Origin: Mytilus trossulus
Taxonomy: Eukaryota; Mollusca; Bivalvia; Mytilida; Mytilidae
Reading direction: 5' to 3'
DNA: 64,000 nt
NCBI RefSeq assembly: GCF_036588685.1
Contig: NC_086386.1
Coordinates: 21,844,931-21,908,930, forward strand
Shown: in pieces, positions 26,740 to 39,940 of the stretch
Layout of the letters: every line of letters starts with the position of its first letter
How positions within the stretch are numbered: position 1 is the first letter of the stretch
Position numbers and translations under genes: made by a program
Notes under the pieces: model-generated
Database searches by the model: none
What the model was told of the DNA's origin: nothing
The model's input: only the letters and a program-made list of their open reading frames with translations

Positions 26740-27640
26740 TTTTTTTTAGGGATTCCATTTTGTTGTATACTGCAACAAGAACAGTTCCTGTTATCACTAT
26801 GGCCTTCATAAAATTGAATAAAAGTGTTAAAACTTCACTCCAAATAGGAGGCGCATTAAGGGACTGCAAATCGATGTCTGTTGTGTTAAAATGTTTTTAG
26901 GTTTTGTTGTTGTAGCCTGTCAAAGATGGTGTAAATTTATAGTCTGTCAAAGATAGTGTAAAAAAATACTTAATCAATGTCTGAATGTTAACGTTTTTGA
27001 ATTAAGAACGGAACTGCCAAAAATGCTACTAAACATCGACCCTTCCCGATTGTGTACCTCATACAAAAAATAGGACTTATCCAGACATTGACCTAAAATT
27101 TCATTTCAATTGTGCTTGTGCAATAAGCCGGTATTTCGTCCATCTTGATAATTGAATCATTCATGACACTATTCATTCCTAGTTAAAATGAAAAAAAACT
27201 TACCATGTTAAAATCATTGTTTAGATTTTATGGGAGGTCGCGTACCTTTTTTAAAATCTTTTTAAAAAGTATTCTCCTTTTGTTCTTGGTCTTATTGTGT
27301 GGATAATAGAATGATAGATACAAACATTGTTTTTAGATAAACTATATGTACCATAGGTGTTCCTCCTTATTGAAAAAATCGATTTTTGTGAAATTTGTGG
27401 TCGCTTCGTAATTCGGTAATCACTTTTTAAAATTTATCAATTCAAAAAAATTAAAACTTGATATATAAAAGAACTCTTTAAATGATGGTCATGCTGAAGT
27501 AAATAATAAAACAATGGAAAATATTCCAAATCCAGCAGAAAATCGTATCCCCTCACAGTGATTTTTTGTTTGTTTAGTTTACTAATCTTAAACGATAAAA
27601 CAACAATCAAACAGGACGTAAACATCGTCTCTCATCTGTT
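26740..27640 (-). promoter_or_regulatory. Duplicated 5' flank of relic E
   Basis: Upstream of the dead exon 1. Shares ggattccatttt, acagttcctgttatca, gacctaaaatttca, ttgtgcttgtgcaataa and cttaaacgat with the flanks of C (48640-49860) and, less closely, B. It presumably includes the old promoter, but no defined element is visible. Confidence 0.4.
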
Positions 27641-27689
27641 ATGTCTGCACATTAAAATAAAAATATCATCGTAATTTGGTGAAACTGTC

Positions 27690-27890
27690 GTAAAAGTGAC
27701 GGTTTAGCGCTACAAAACCTTGTTCAATCTACCATTTTCTACATTTGAAAAGGCTTGTACCAAGTCAAGAATATGACAGTTGTTGTCCATTCGTTTGATG
27801 TGTTTTTTTCATGTGATTTTGCCATGTGATTAGGGACTTTCCGATTGAATTTTACTCGGAGTTCAGTATTTTTGTGATTTTACTTTTTTC
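27690..27890 (+). repeat. Interspersed repeat R1, copy 2
   Basis: Same segments as 7840-8075 (accattttctacatttgaaa, tgccatgtgattagggactt). Confidence 0.8.
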
Positions 27891-28504
27891 AAACATAATA
27901 CAACAATTTCTAATTTCCCTAAAACGACCCAGAATTTTATTCTGTAGTGCTAGTGTAACACACCGATAATTCAAAAACTTTTAATAAAAATCATAGATAG
28001 AAATGTTTCTCTGACTCTAGCAGATGATGGCACACTGACATTTTTCAAAAAGACGTCTAGTTAACGACTTTAATACACCCACTTCACATACGGTTATATT
28101 ATAAATCATACTTCCAAAAATCATAAAATTTCAAAACAATCAGAAATAGTTTCTGAAGTTTGAATATTTGGATGTAAAAAAAGAAATAGATTTATCGTTT
28201 ATAGGCTGAGGGTCTTTTTCATCATTTGAAACTGCTACTCATGCGATATAGGTTAAAATGCAGCCTTATAATGAAAACACCGTCTATAAATGGGGATTAT
28301 TTTGCTTTTATTGGTTGGATAATATTGCCTATCGGCAGATAATGTTCAACCATATTTACAAGAAAGTGTAATGAAAGAACTTTAATGAACACATAAGCTA
28401 TATTTTGTAAAACAAAATAGTTATCCGATGGGGTAAGACAAGTAACGAAGTTTATTCCCGTTCAATGTTCAAAGGATAACTGTTTGTATCATGCGGGTTT
28501 TTTT

Positions 28505-29065
28505 TATCAAATAAAGGCAACAGTAGTAAACCAGTGTTTGAAACGTATAAATCGTTTGAGAAAAAACAAATCCGGGTTACAAACTAACACTGAAAGAAAC
28601 GCATCAAATATAAAGAGAGAACAAAGACACAACACATAAACAATAATAAATATTTGTAAAACGTAACACACAAAATAAACCGAACTCTAATATAAAAATG
28701 GCCTGACTTGGTAAATGTCATTTAAAGAAATATATCTTAAAATGGTGGGTTGAACCTGGTTTTGTGGCATGCCAAACCTCCTGCATTTATAGCAACGTTA
28801 AATATAACATTAAAATGACAACATTACATGACAGGACTACAATTTGGGAAACACATAGGACAGAGACACATACAAATAATAGCTAACAAAAAGTTCCAGG
28901 TTTAAAATTTAAAACGTCAGACGTGCGTTTAGTCCAAACAACACTAACCAGTGACGCTCGGATGAAAAAAGTTCGAAAGCTTAAACAAGTACAAAGTTGA
29001 AGAGCACTGAGGACCAAAAGTTCCAAAAAGTTGTGCCCAATACGGCTAGGGTTTTCTGCCTGGGA
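28505..29065 (-). repeat. Interspersed repeats R5 and R3
   Basis: 28505-28860 shares ggcaacagtagta, tgggttgaacctg, attacatgacagga with 53290-53650 (R5). It runs into a reverse R3 copy (28900-29065) with agttgaagagcactgaggac. Non-coding; the short frames inside are chance. Confidence 0.65.
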
Positions 29066-30860
29066 TAAGAACATCCTTATTATTTAGAATAATTCATACT
29101 TTTGCAAACAGTAAATTTTATAAAATGACTAAATATGATAAAATTAAAGTGGTGACTAACTACATAACAAAAACGAATACATAACATATAAAAACCTAAT
29201 CCAGCACAAAAAAAACGAGTTAGCCGAAGACTCAACGCACAAAGTAACTTCTCATTTGAAATTCTAATCCGTCGAATTTCTTGTTATGTTAGAGCATTAT
29301 TATATCCTTGTTTAATTAAATATTTCCGAAAATTAATTATTCAGATTAATTCAGATTGAATATCCTTCCTGGTCAACTGCAATCACATTACGTGTTTATG
29401 TAGTATTCGCACACTTCGGTATAGTATTTTAAGACGTTTTGTGTGTCCTAATTTTTCGCCTTGATCATGCTGTCATCTGTTTTTCTTCGACTATGGTTTG
29501 AGACTGCCTTCTTGTTATTTAATTAATTTTTTTTAAACCAATGAAAATAAAACAATAAGGTTCAAAGCTGAGCGAAACAAGGACAAATTAAAAGAACTAA
29601 AACTCAGATATTGATGCAAAATATTAAAAAACTATGGAAAACCATGAAGTATATTTTCAAAATATGTTGCAAAAGACTACTGGTGACCTTTAGAATGACA
29701 AAAGACAATCATGATCTTTCAAAGTCAATTACATTTGAATGCAAACAATTTAAAGTATTAACGGAAGCGGTAGTGATGGGTAAGATAAATCTGCATTATC
29801 TTCAAATCCTCATGGAATTTAGCACAAGTTAAGTTGGATTGTAAGTACGGATACTTATAAAAGGAATTTGAGGAAACCGTTTTTCTTTATTTAGTATGAT
29901 GGTCTCAAAGTGCCATTTTGATACTAAAAATATGTTGTAACAGACTTCTGCGGACCACTTGACCACTTGAATAACATTGAAATTCCTGATCTATAGAAAG
30001 TATGTTTCAGTTAGACTGGGCATATGTTATAACAATGGTATATGCTAATAGGTAAATAAGTTAACTATAAAAAAGAATGTTTTATTTTTATTTTTGTTGA
30101 ATATGTACATAAGGCTAAAGTACCAGTTTGATTTACAACATATAACATGAAATACTACCAAGGACCACTTACATGACAGTAACACATTTAATGATGATCT
30201 TTCAATATCTATTTCAAGTTAAATACAAAAAATATATGCATATTTTCTTTTTTATATTTATAGAGGCAAAAGACTGTCAACGCTTGATGACTTATCACTC
30301 TTGTGAATCATGGGCAACAGAAATGCCTTCCTAGTAACCATACCAGCCCTGTATTGTCATTTTTAATAAAATAGATCAACAATTTCAGCTAAATGTTCTG
30401 ATAATATTTGAAATGAAAGTACTTATGATAGAACTAAGTGAAATAAATTGAATAATTTGGTTAATATTTCAGATAATTAAACGTAATTTTAACATGATTC
30501 AACTGTTAACAAAAATCAAAAGTAAGTTAGTGGTGTAGGTATTCTGACAATCAGCTTTCAGGTCTGCACATGTATGTTTGTAATCAAGAAAAAGATTGTT
30601 TATACTCCAATCAATCAAATCATCACTTCCTTTGGTCGTTTTAGATCAAAGGATTGATTTTTTTAACGTCGAGTGGCAAATATCTCTCGCCGAAAGGCAA
30701 CAAAAGCATTTGAACGATAATAAAAATAAAGGTTGCATTGTAAAGAGACTTGTTTGGCCTTTCAACCGTATACCAGATATTGGGTGTTGTTCATTGGTTA
30801 CTGCTATTATTATCATTGAATGCTTTATGCTATTTTGCCAACTTTTTTTTGATAACATTA
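29066..30860. other. Intergenic region between gene B and relic E
   Basis: No gene recognised; no spliceable open frames with family features. Low-complexity AT-rich DNA. Confidence 0.35.
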
Positions 30861-30862
30861 TG

Positions 30863-30868
30863 TTTATT
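30863..30868 (-). terminator. Possible poly(A) signal of gene B
   Basis: AATAAA on the minus strand about 300 nt downstream of the gene B stop. Placement is plausible but unproven. Confidence 0.3.
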
Positions 30869-31169
30869 TCTGAAATAATACAAATATAGATTAGTCGATA
30901 TATTTACCCTCAGAAGCTTTGTTTGTTAATGAGTACTTGCGTGTAACTATTTTATTACATGTATACACATATTTGTAGAGAATTATCGTTATAACAATGG
31001 TTTAGTTAGTATTTATATTTTGATTAATATGATTATAACATTAAAGAAAATCAGAAAAATAAAATTAATAATTTGAAAGTTAATAGTATTAAAATTAATG
31101 ACTCGGACACAAATACGCAAACTTAAAATAAAACATAAATCATTGCAAGTACATGCACACATTATTCCT

Positions 31170-31513
31170 TTATACCATAGGTGTATGCTGATTGACTTTG
31201 GGTACAGATGCTGTATGGTCTGACACATTAGTTACATAGCTGTTGTTTATGGTAGAATTGGCAAGCCCTTCCACGTCAACTGATGTGTGTGTCCTTGGAT
31301 CAACGGAATCAATGGCAGCTGCATTTCGGTTTATAATATCTTCGTATGATGGTGGATGAACAGTGGAAGTATAGGTTGTATCGTCATGTAAATAAGATCC
31401 ATTGTCGTTTTCTAAGGTGGAAGTGTCACGCCTTTCCCCACCATCTAGACATCTACCCTCTGTCTGAGGATGTGTGATAATAGTAGATGAATTCCCATTA
31501 TCATGGTACAAAC
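31170..31513 (-). CDS. Gene B exon 5: tail with one PPxY
   Basis: 344 nt from a CATAAG acceptor to TAA. Begins LYHDNGNSS, contains HPPSYEDIINRNAAAI and DPRTHT. The end reads NQHTPMV where gene C has a second PPAY, so the distal motif has been lost or never gained. Confidence 0.85.
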
Positions 31514-34500
31514 CTTATGAAAGAATTATTACTATTTAACTAAACTTGACTACTCTATACTATCTTATATATACATGCATCTTTCGTTTGTTCGTTTTGT
31601 ATTGACATTTGACTGGAAATTATTATTTTCGAAATGTTCTTTGTTTAAATATGTTTCATCTAGTATGTTGCTTTTCACCTTTTAATGTCCCAATGTATTG
31701 TTCTTATTCCAATTTTTGCATAAATGATGTTAGAAAGTGTCTATTTTTTTTTTAAATTGACAATAAACATACAAATGCTATGTGTTATAAAAGTATTCGA
31801 TAAAATAGAAACAAAACCAGTTATATGCAAAAATTACACATACGTGTAGATATATTTTGAAATTGTATATGCACCTTAAATAATCGTCAGTAGTACTTGT
31901 TCATGTTACTTTAATCGATTATGGTTTTATCGCGACATTATACCATTAAAGGTTCAAATTGTATTGCACAAATGCACATTTGTACATTGAAGTTTGAAGC
32001 CAACATTTGTTGTTAAAACAAAATCTTTTACAAAGTTTTAAAAGGTGTCCAAACGAGAAAGGACCTAAAGTTTGGCCAGAAAAATAACTCTTACCCATAA
32101 TACGGTACTGTGATTGTTCGCTAATTGGTCTCACGGTCCTCGATTGTTGGATACGTATGATTTTTCGTTTCTTGGCATTTGCTTTCCTCACGTAGAATAT
32201 GCAGCAAAACATACAGCTGGGCACGGTAAATACCAAAAAGATCACAATCGCACTAAAACGAATTAAAAATTCATTTTTGATCAAAATATTATTTATCAAA
32301 ATCATAGTCTAGGTTAAAAAGACCTCCACTAGTTCAAATATACACCATTCTGACAATAATAAAAATAACAGATATTAAATTATTTTCACAAGACATGTGC
32401 AAAAACAGACAAACATCAAATCAACAAAATATCAAATCAACGAAAAAAGATTTGATTATTAACTACCACATTAATTTGACAGTCTTGAACACTTTCCTTG
32501 ATTTAACTACCCCAGGAACGCTTAGACCTAGACATTTTTAATCCAGTAAGTCGTAAATACACTGCAAGATTCGAAGTTATATGACAAAGGAGAACCAAAA
32601 TGGAATAGAAACATGCATATAAGGTTGGCTTTGCTTTTAGTAGTTTGAAATCCAGGGTTGCGTTAATACGCTTGTAACGTATATATATCGAGTTGTTGTA
32701 ATAAGTTGTCGTATACGAATTTTTGTTCACCTCATTTAAATTATATTTAGAGACCAAAGTATTACTTATTTCAATTATAAACTGTTTACTTACCCAATAG
32801 TTCCAGAACTTATCGTCTCATCAGAGTCATCCGTTGAATAAGTGTTTATGGTATATCCCGTTCTCTTATTTATAGAACTAGAAGGGCCTTTTGACGTCGG
32901 TTTTCTGAAATTACGAAATTTGTATTCCTGTTTAAAAAAAAGTGCATTCTCTAATTAATAGCTTACACTTAAAAAAATTAAACACAAATGAAGATGTAAT
33001 GATTGTCAATGAAAAATTGTATTACTAGGACATGCGATGAATTTAACGTAATCAAATAAAATATAGACTGGAATAATATGTATGTAATAAATATGAATTT
33101 TTAACATTTGAGAGAGAAAAATTGAAAATTCAAATAAGTGTTATAAAGATTTGATTGCATACTATCATTTCTCTAATGGTGAAATATTATCAATTTCAAA
33201 AGCTTCTCTTCTGTAATAATAACGCGTACAGTATGACAATATTATCTCAGGAACTCAGAATAAAATCAGTTAGTTTTAACGCTTACGAATAAATAAATAA
33301 TTGATAAAAAAAGAATATATAAAGATGAATCATGTGAATGTTTTGTATATTATTAAAAAGTCATAATCTTTATTGCTCAGGGGGAAAACTAGAAGTCGAT
33401 TGTAATTTCGTTATTTCATAATCCCTTGCAGGATATTTTAAGCAAATTAAAGTTTGTTTATAGAATATAAAATTGTGATTCAAAGACAACTACTTCAATT
33501 AAACGTTATCTGACAAATTTATCAACACAATCATTTTGCTCCTCTCAGAATTTCTAACTTGGAAGGTTTCCAAAATAATAAAGAAAACATTTTTCGAATG
33601 TCAAGTGCTCACAAGAGCTCACTTGACCCTTCAGGTATCAAAAGTGTGTGTTGAGAAAGATAACTTTTATCAAAAACAGTATTGGATTAAAAAGAATAAG
33701 TCTTGAAGATTCCATAACTCTATTTAGCTAATGCTTCATATTTTATCATATACTTACATGTTGCAGAATAGCACAAGACAACAAATTAACGGGAAAACAA
33801 AAATAAGTCAGAACTAAATGAGAAGTTCGTTTCTTGGTAAGACAAAATAAGAAAGATAATGATAAAATCAAAAGAACCTTTTATAATTTTCACAACTCGG
33901 TTGGTTTCCATAATCGCCATTGATTATGCTGTCAATTTGGTCTATGCATTTCCATTTACCATTGAGGTAACAACATTTGTTCAGTAATGGACAATAATAG
34001 TATCTAGTCGACGTTATGTACTCACACACTGTATGCATGTACGGCTCCTGGGCTAAAAATAGCAAAAGAAATATAAAAGTTAGGTTGAAATAAAGTAAAA
34101 AATAACAGAGTAAGAAATGTATACAATACGTTGGCCATTTGGCAAAACATATTTTCGATTTCTGTTTGAAGTTTCTGTCGATTAGGTTCCATTAATATAT
34201 CCCCCAGAACTAAAGATTAAAGAAAAACAGACACGGCGTCCTCCGTTTCATTTTAAGGCTTCTATCTCGAATTTGACTTACACAGTCATCTCAGTACCAG
34301 AATCTATGACAAACGATTTTAATTTTGAAATTATAATTTCCCCCCACCTTAGTAGCAATATACCAAATTCACCTGCATATGGGATATATATTTCCCCAAC
34401 TTGTTCGATATTCAAGAGCTTGCAGCTCCTATTCATACTTTGTAAGTTTGAGTAGAAAGTTGATGAATCAGGAGTATGTCAAAGAACGTCTCGTCCTTTT

Positions 34501-37031
34501 TCTAAAAACAGTTTATCGAAAGGTACCAAGACCGTGTTGATAAATATTCCGTATCAACTTCTCAAATAATACACGATGGTCTTGATGTATAGATTCTCCG
34601 TCCTGACGTTGTTTATCATTTTAGCAATGTGTTTTATGGTTCTTTCATTTGTCTTTGTTCTATTAATAATATTACTTTTGCTGTTGAATGGTTTTATGTG
34701 ATATCCGTTTGACGTAGCTCGGTACTTATACATCTCGTCAATGTGTTTGTATTGGCTTTCATTTTTTTGGTGGTTTGTTTTGTATATGCAACTTTTTGTA
34801 TTTCTTTTGTTCTTATCACGTGACTCTATACTTTAAAAGATCCTGTCAGTATGATATTGTTCTGTTATATGTCATTATGATATATTATCTATCATGAATT
34901 ACAACATACGTTGAACCACAAACGTCAAAATCATTCAATCGCGTAGTGGAATTAACTTTTTGTGGATTCTTATACATTCTATATATAACTTTTGGACTAG
35001 TTTAAATCTCGGTTTATTTCTGAAATTTATTCTTACATACTTTTGATTTTTAAACCCTGTATGGTAACATTGCCTATTCAATTCAATTCAATGTTTTATT
35101 AAAGTCTCATCTCTCAACAAGTACAATCAATCTTTATACAAAAGTAACATTGTAAAATAACACTAAAAAAAATGAGAGCCATTCTATACAGAATTATAAG
35201 AGACTATTAAAATGCATAGATAATAATAATACATAATATGAAATAAAATACTATGTACAATATATAAAATTTCTACGTCTTTTTAAAATTAAATGACAGG
35301 TTTAGGCACACACACGAATCATATTTACATCTCAGAATAAAAACACTAACTTTTAATTATCTGATTATGTAAATTTGTTAAATTGTAAGTATGCACATTG
35401 AACGACAAATGTATGTGACGTATACAATTTTCGGACGTCAGACACTCAAATCAATGAATGTGTTCGTAGATAGTAGATGTTTTTGTGTTCTGTTAAATTG
35501 TTCCTCTTAAAATTGATATTCGATGATGACTGATGTACCCATAGTTTGGCTATTTTATTTATTGTCTCTGTGTATTGAACGCATCAATGTAAATATAACG
35601 GAATTTGAGGAGACTGTCATTAAAGTGAGAGGGTTAGCGCTATAGAACCATGGATATGTTTAATCCACAATTTTCTACATTTGAAAATGCCTGTACCAAG
35701 TGAGGAATATGACAGTTCTTATCCATTCGTTTTTGATACGTTTTGTTATTTCATTTTGCCATGTGATTATTGACTTTCCGAATAGATTTTGCTCTAAGTT
35801 CAGTATTTTTGTGATTTTACTCGCGATGCTTTGTCGTAAAAAAGTAAAAAAAAAAATTTTTTAAATTCAACAAACTGCTTCGAAAAAGAATCTGAAAAGC
35901 TGCTTTATATTGTGAACCTCTTAAACAGTGATAGTTTCGTTCCTGATAGCAATTTTAAGATGATTTCTATCTAATGCTTAGTTTGTAGAATCAGCAACAA
36001 TAACATACAGTCCTTGGATGGTGTGAACTTCCCACTAACACCATACACCATTACACCATACATCATACACCATCACACCATACACCTTGTACCATTTTAC
36101 CATACACGTTACACCTTTGCACCATACACGTTACACATTACCCCATACACCATTCCAAATTCTATCTATACGATCCGAAATTACCCAAAACGCAATTAAA
36201 TTTCAAATATTAAGATTATTATTATTTTTTATGTTTACTATCCGAAAAATTAAAATAAAAAGAACTTTGTTTTACACCTTTCATTCACACCATTCCAGAT
36301 CGCACGTTACAAAATCACACCATTCCTTATACACCATTACACTTTTACCCTTACACCATACACCATAGAACCATACACCATAGCACCATACACCAACGCA
36401 CCATACACCTTACACCATTGTACCATACACCATTACATCATACACGTTTATTTGGGAAGTTTACACCTTCCAAGGGTAAACGTGCTGTTTTGTAGATGTA
36501 TTCTCTCCCCTTGCAATTGCGCTAGGAGAACTACTTAAAGAACGCAAGCATTAGCTTTCCGTTTTTTTGGAATCTTGTGTTTGCCACATTTGTATTATAT
36601 TTTTTAACATTTTTTCATACGTAAAACAATATGTATTTAGATTATCAATTTATGTGTGAACAACTGCCAAATGTATTTGAAAATTGTAATCATAATAAAT
36701 AACTGTTTGTCTTGTTGTGTGGCACAACTCAATGCCTTTTCTATCTTTCTCAACTACAAAAATATTGTTGTATATTGTTGCAATCAAATTATTTACAAAA
36801 ATCCAAACCAAGGATATCATCTTCGAGAAATTGCAGTACATTACCGTCACTATAAAGGTTCATAAACGATTATTCGTGATGCATATAGAAGCCTTGCAAA
36901 TTGTTCATATACAATGCCATTTATATTTGTTGTGAACACGACATAAATTATTTCATAGACTTACCAGATGATGAAAAAATCAAATTACAAAAGTAAAGAA
37001 AAACTAGTGCTGAAATCATATAGGTCTCCAT
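31170..37031 (-). CDS. Gene B: six-Cys single-span membrane protein, PPxY tail
   Basis: Five exons join to 855 nt (284 aa): 37031-36965, 34052-33878, 32904-32794, 32252-32095 and 31513-31170, all GT-AG with matching phases. Signal peptide (about 1-22); luminal domain C-x10-C-x5-CC-x7-C-x17-C containing RYYYCPLLNKCC; short Ser/Thr/Asp stalk; membrane span (IVIFLVFTVPSCMFCCIFYV) with three Cys that could be palmitoylated; basic juxtamembrane region; then the QQSR...EQSQYRIMG motif shared with C and D; then a tail with HPPSYEDII. Architecture fits Shisa-like/WBP1/CYYR1 adaptors; the PPxY should bind WW domains such as those of NEDD4-type ligases (family knowledge). Function in the mussel is not known to me. 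Intron 1 holds a reverse transcriptase relic and a minisatellite. Confidence 0.82.
32095..32252 (-). CDS. Gene B exon 4: membrane span and basic region
   Basis: 158 nt. Hydrophobic segment, then RKANAKKRK and QQSRT, ending YRIM. Acceptor TTTTAG, donor GTAAGA, phase 1 out. Confidence 0.85.
32794..32904 (-). CDS. Gene B exon 3: stalk
   Basis: 111 nt, symmetric phase 2-2. Begins KPTSKGPSSS and ends DDSDETISSGTI. Acceptor TTTCAG, donor GTAAGT. Confidence 0.8.
33878..34052 (-). CDS. Gene B exon 2: cysteine-rich luminal domain
   Basis: 175 nt, phase 1 in and 2 out, acceptor TTTTTAG, donor GTTCTT (a weaker donor than the others). Six cysteines with WKC after the CC pair. Confidence 0.8.
34285..34640 (+). 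pseudogene. Reverse transcriptase relic (plus strand)
   Basis: Open segment 34273-34455 includes SSNIPNSPAYGIYIS, matching the PAYxVYIxQ and APSYGVYISQLVRYARVC region of the other two relics. Continues in broken frames after about 34456. Inserted antisense in gene B intron 1. Confidence 0.6.
35575..35825 (+). repeat. Interspersed repeat R1, copy 3
   Basis: Shares tgtaaatataacggaatttg and ttctacatttgaaaatgcct with copies 1 and 2. Lies in gene B intron 1. Confidence 0.8.
36030..36460. repeat. CACCATACAC-type minisatellite
   Basis: Degenerate tandem array of units such as accatacaccattacaccat, split by about 100 bp of unrelated AT-rich sequence at roughly 36180-36285. In gene B intron 1, about 0.5 kb from exon 1. 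The frames through it are repeat translations, not genes. Confidence 0.85.
36965..37031 (-). CDS. Gene B exon 1: signal peptide
   Basis: 67 nt; METYMISALVFLYFCNLIF then SSS and a GTAAGT donor in phase 1. Same start context and phase as in A and C. Confidence 0.82.
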
Positions 37032-37750
37032 TGCTTTCACTGGTCGGATCGTATTGCTGTAACAGGAAGTTTCTGATGAGGACTTTCATTCAACTGTATA
37101 ATTCAACATGAAGATTTTATTGTGTTGGTGTGTCCTAAATATAGAATAAGGAAGCTTCATTCAGAAAATTTGATTTTGATAGGGAGACCTTTAAGGGACT
37201 TTAATTAAATGTAAGTTGTGTGTGAATATCTTCATAGTTATCATTGTAGTCTTATATAGATGAAGTAAATACACATTACTTTATCAATGTCTGCAAGTAT
37301 TATTTCTTTATATTTGGAACGCAACTGATAACAAAAGAACAGAACGCCTCGCCCTTTCACAGTGTCTAGGCCTCATACAAAATTAAATTTTGGCCTATAA
37401 CCTTCAATTTTATTTTTATTGTGTTCAACAAAAATACCTGTATTTCATACGACTTATACATAAATACTTCACGATATTATTGAGTCATAGTTAAAACGGA
37501 AAACCCAAAGAATATTTAAACGCATGACTTGTTCCAATCTTACGAGACAGTGTTCTTTTTTGTGTGTGGGATATTTAAAAGAATTCTTATAAAAATGATC
37601 ATGTTTTAAAAGAAGATATAAAGAACAAAACCATACCGATTGAAAAATCCGACTCCAGTAGATAATCGTTTAACCCTTTACATTATTTATTTTTAAAATT
37701 TATTAATCTTAAATAATAGAAATAGATAACAGAAAATAATGTAAAACTTG
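37032..37750 (-). promoter_or_regulatory. 5' flank of gene B
   Basis: Region upstream of the start codon with recognisable similarity to the flanks of C and E (acaggaagtttc next to exon 1, then tctaggcctcatac and further on taatcttaaataatag). The promoter should be here; no clear TATA box close to the start. Confidence 0.4.
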
Positions 37751-38438
37751 ATAATAGCTACCTAAGATTTTTTTTTAATGAATCACGGTAAATCAAGTGT
37801 GACATTTTTATGCTATAAACAATTTTTCAAAATATATTGCAAAAGACTACCTGGAGCTTTTAAATGACATAAAGGCAATTCGAATCTTTCAATGTTTTTC
37901 AAATTTTCAACGAAAAATGTCTTAATTGGTGGGTAGAATGGTCTTCTCGGATCCTGTTGTCATGGAATGCACAGAGTGAGTGAAAATTATAAGAGGAATG
38001 TGACAAAATCCTATGTATGAAGGTCTGATTGATATTCAAAATATTGTAAAAGATTATCTGGGACCGCTTGGATTACAGTACACTTCCAGGTCTTTCAACT
38101 TCTTTAGAAATACATGCAGATAGTTATAATGTTTACACATTACTATATTTACCATGAGAAAGCTAAATATGCTAGATATTTGACTGCTGGTTTGACGAGA
38201 TGATTTAAACGATAAATGTTATTCTTGATAACAAAACAGAATGATAGAATCGTTAAATGCCTAAGGAAGAGATAGCTTTCAGACAATGCTTTGATTATAT
38301 CAAAAGAAAAGATAGGGTCGCCGTAGTTCTTTTCCGGCTAATATTCAAAATAGCAAAATTTAAAGTTTAAAAAAAAATTAAAAGCAACCAAAAAAAATCA
38401 ACATTTTCAAAAATATTAATATTTATAAATTATGTTAT

Positions 38439-38598
38439 AGATAATGCATATTTTAAGGTTTTTCTTGTCGTAGAACACACCGAGGGGTGTCAGGATTGAT
38501 CAAATGAAAGACCGACCGGAGGGAGGTCTTTCTTTGAACAATCCTGACAACCCGAGGTGTGTTCTACGACAAGAAAAACCTTAAAATATGTATTATCT
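38439..38598. mobile_element. Hairpin (fold-back) MITE-like element
   Basis: Near-perfect inverted repeat; arms start agataatgcatattttaagg and run through ttcttgtcgtagaacacac to a short loop around 38515. Non-coding. Confidence 0.85.
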
Positions 38599-39940
38599 GA
38601 CTTATATACCGTCAAAAAATACTATTTTATAAAGATTTGTAAAATTTAGTATCCTTGTTTACCGACAACACAAAAGTGGGATATTCCTTTCTAATGCGTT
38701 CAGGCTTTAATACGCCCTGCGGCTCATTCAAAATGTGAAATAAAACTCACTAAATAATTTAGATATAAACCTTTTAAAAATTGTTATCCATACACAATAC
38801 AAATATTACTGTAACTGCATGAAGTAAGACACAAATGTATTGTTACCATCCGATAACGGTGTATGACAAATACAAGACACATTGTAAGTTATTTATTGTA
38901 TCACTTAGCTTATGGAAAAGGGGGAGGGAGTATGTTTTTGTTATGTTATTTCTATCGCGGAAAAGTTGTTATTTATTTAACCAGTTTACTTGAATCGAAT
39001 GAAAAATTCAGAAAGATTGTCTTTCGAATAGCAATACATTTTATTAAAAGATAATCAGGATAAAATTATATCCCCTCCGCACCCGACCCTTTCGTGAGTT
39101 ACGTTTATGTTATTCAATAGAATATAAGATTATTTTATTAGTTGATCATTTGATAGAGTAAAAGGTATACATAAATTTTTAAAAGTTACGAACTTACACA
39201 AAGACGAATATAAATACATGTAGGTCACAGTATGATTTCCTATTCAGTGTGTATCGTTCTGAACATGCATGAAATATTTGCCACTGGACGTTAAACAATC
39301 AACCTATTCAGTTTGACTCAACAAGATCCTCAAAATCTTACACACGAATATGTTAAATCTGGATTGATTTTATGAAAGTCTACATTAAAATTCATCGGAC
39401 CTATATGATAATGTTTCTTTATTATAGCGATAAATCAACAAAACTTCACGTTATTTGTTTCTAAAATTAAATTGCGGGTCTTCAATGACGGTTTCTTTTA
39501 CATCTATCATCGGTTGAACTTTAGAAAATAAATTTCCAAAACGGCAACAAAAAACTCTTAGACGAATAAAATTTTGAAGTAAATCATAGATTGCATGTTT
39601 ATCAAGGAAAATAATGACCTTACACAGGTCATTATTTTATGCCTTGGAGCATATACCATTGAAAGATGGTATCGTCCGGGTTGATTCTGAAAAAGAATGA
39701 CCTGACGTTCTGAAAGAAAATAACTTCATATAGGTATATAAATTCTTATAAATTGGTTCTTTTAAATGAAAATTCACATTATACATCTGCATTCCTGCAT
39801 CAAATTTTGCTAACTTGATAGAAAATCTGGACCTTTGGTTGTCTGTTTTTTTACAATTAAAGATGGAGGAAGACACCCAAACCACCTTAATTTCATTAAA
39901 TTGATAAATTTAACAACACTTACTGTTATTTTGATGATAT

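Noticed and set aside
36014-36368. His/Thr/Tyr-rich open frames
   Set aside because: Translations of the CACCATACAC minisatellite.
36030-36460. CRISPR-like array
   Set aside because: Units are short, degenerate and without regular unique spacers; the genome is eukaryotic.
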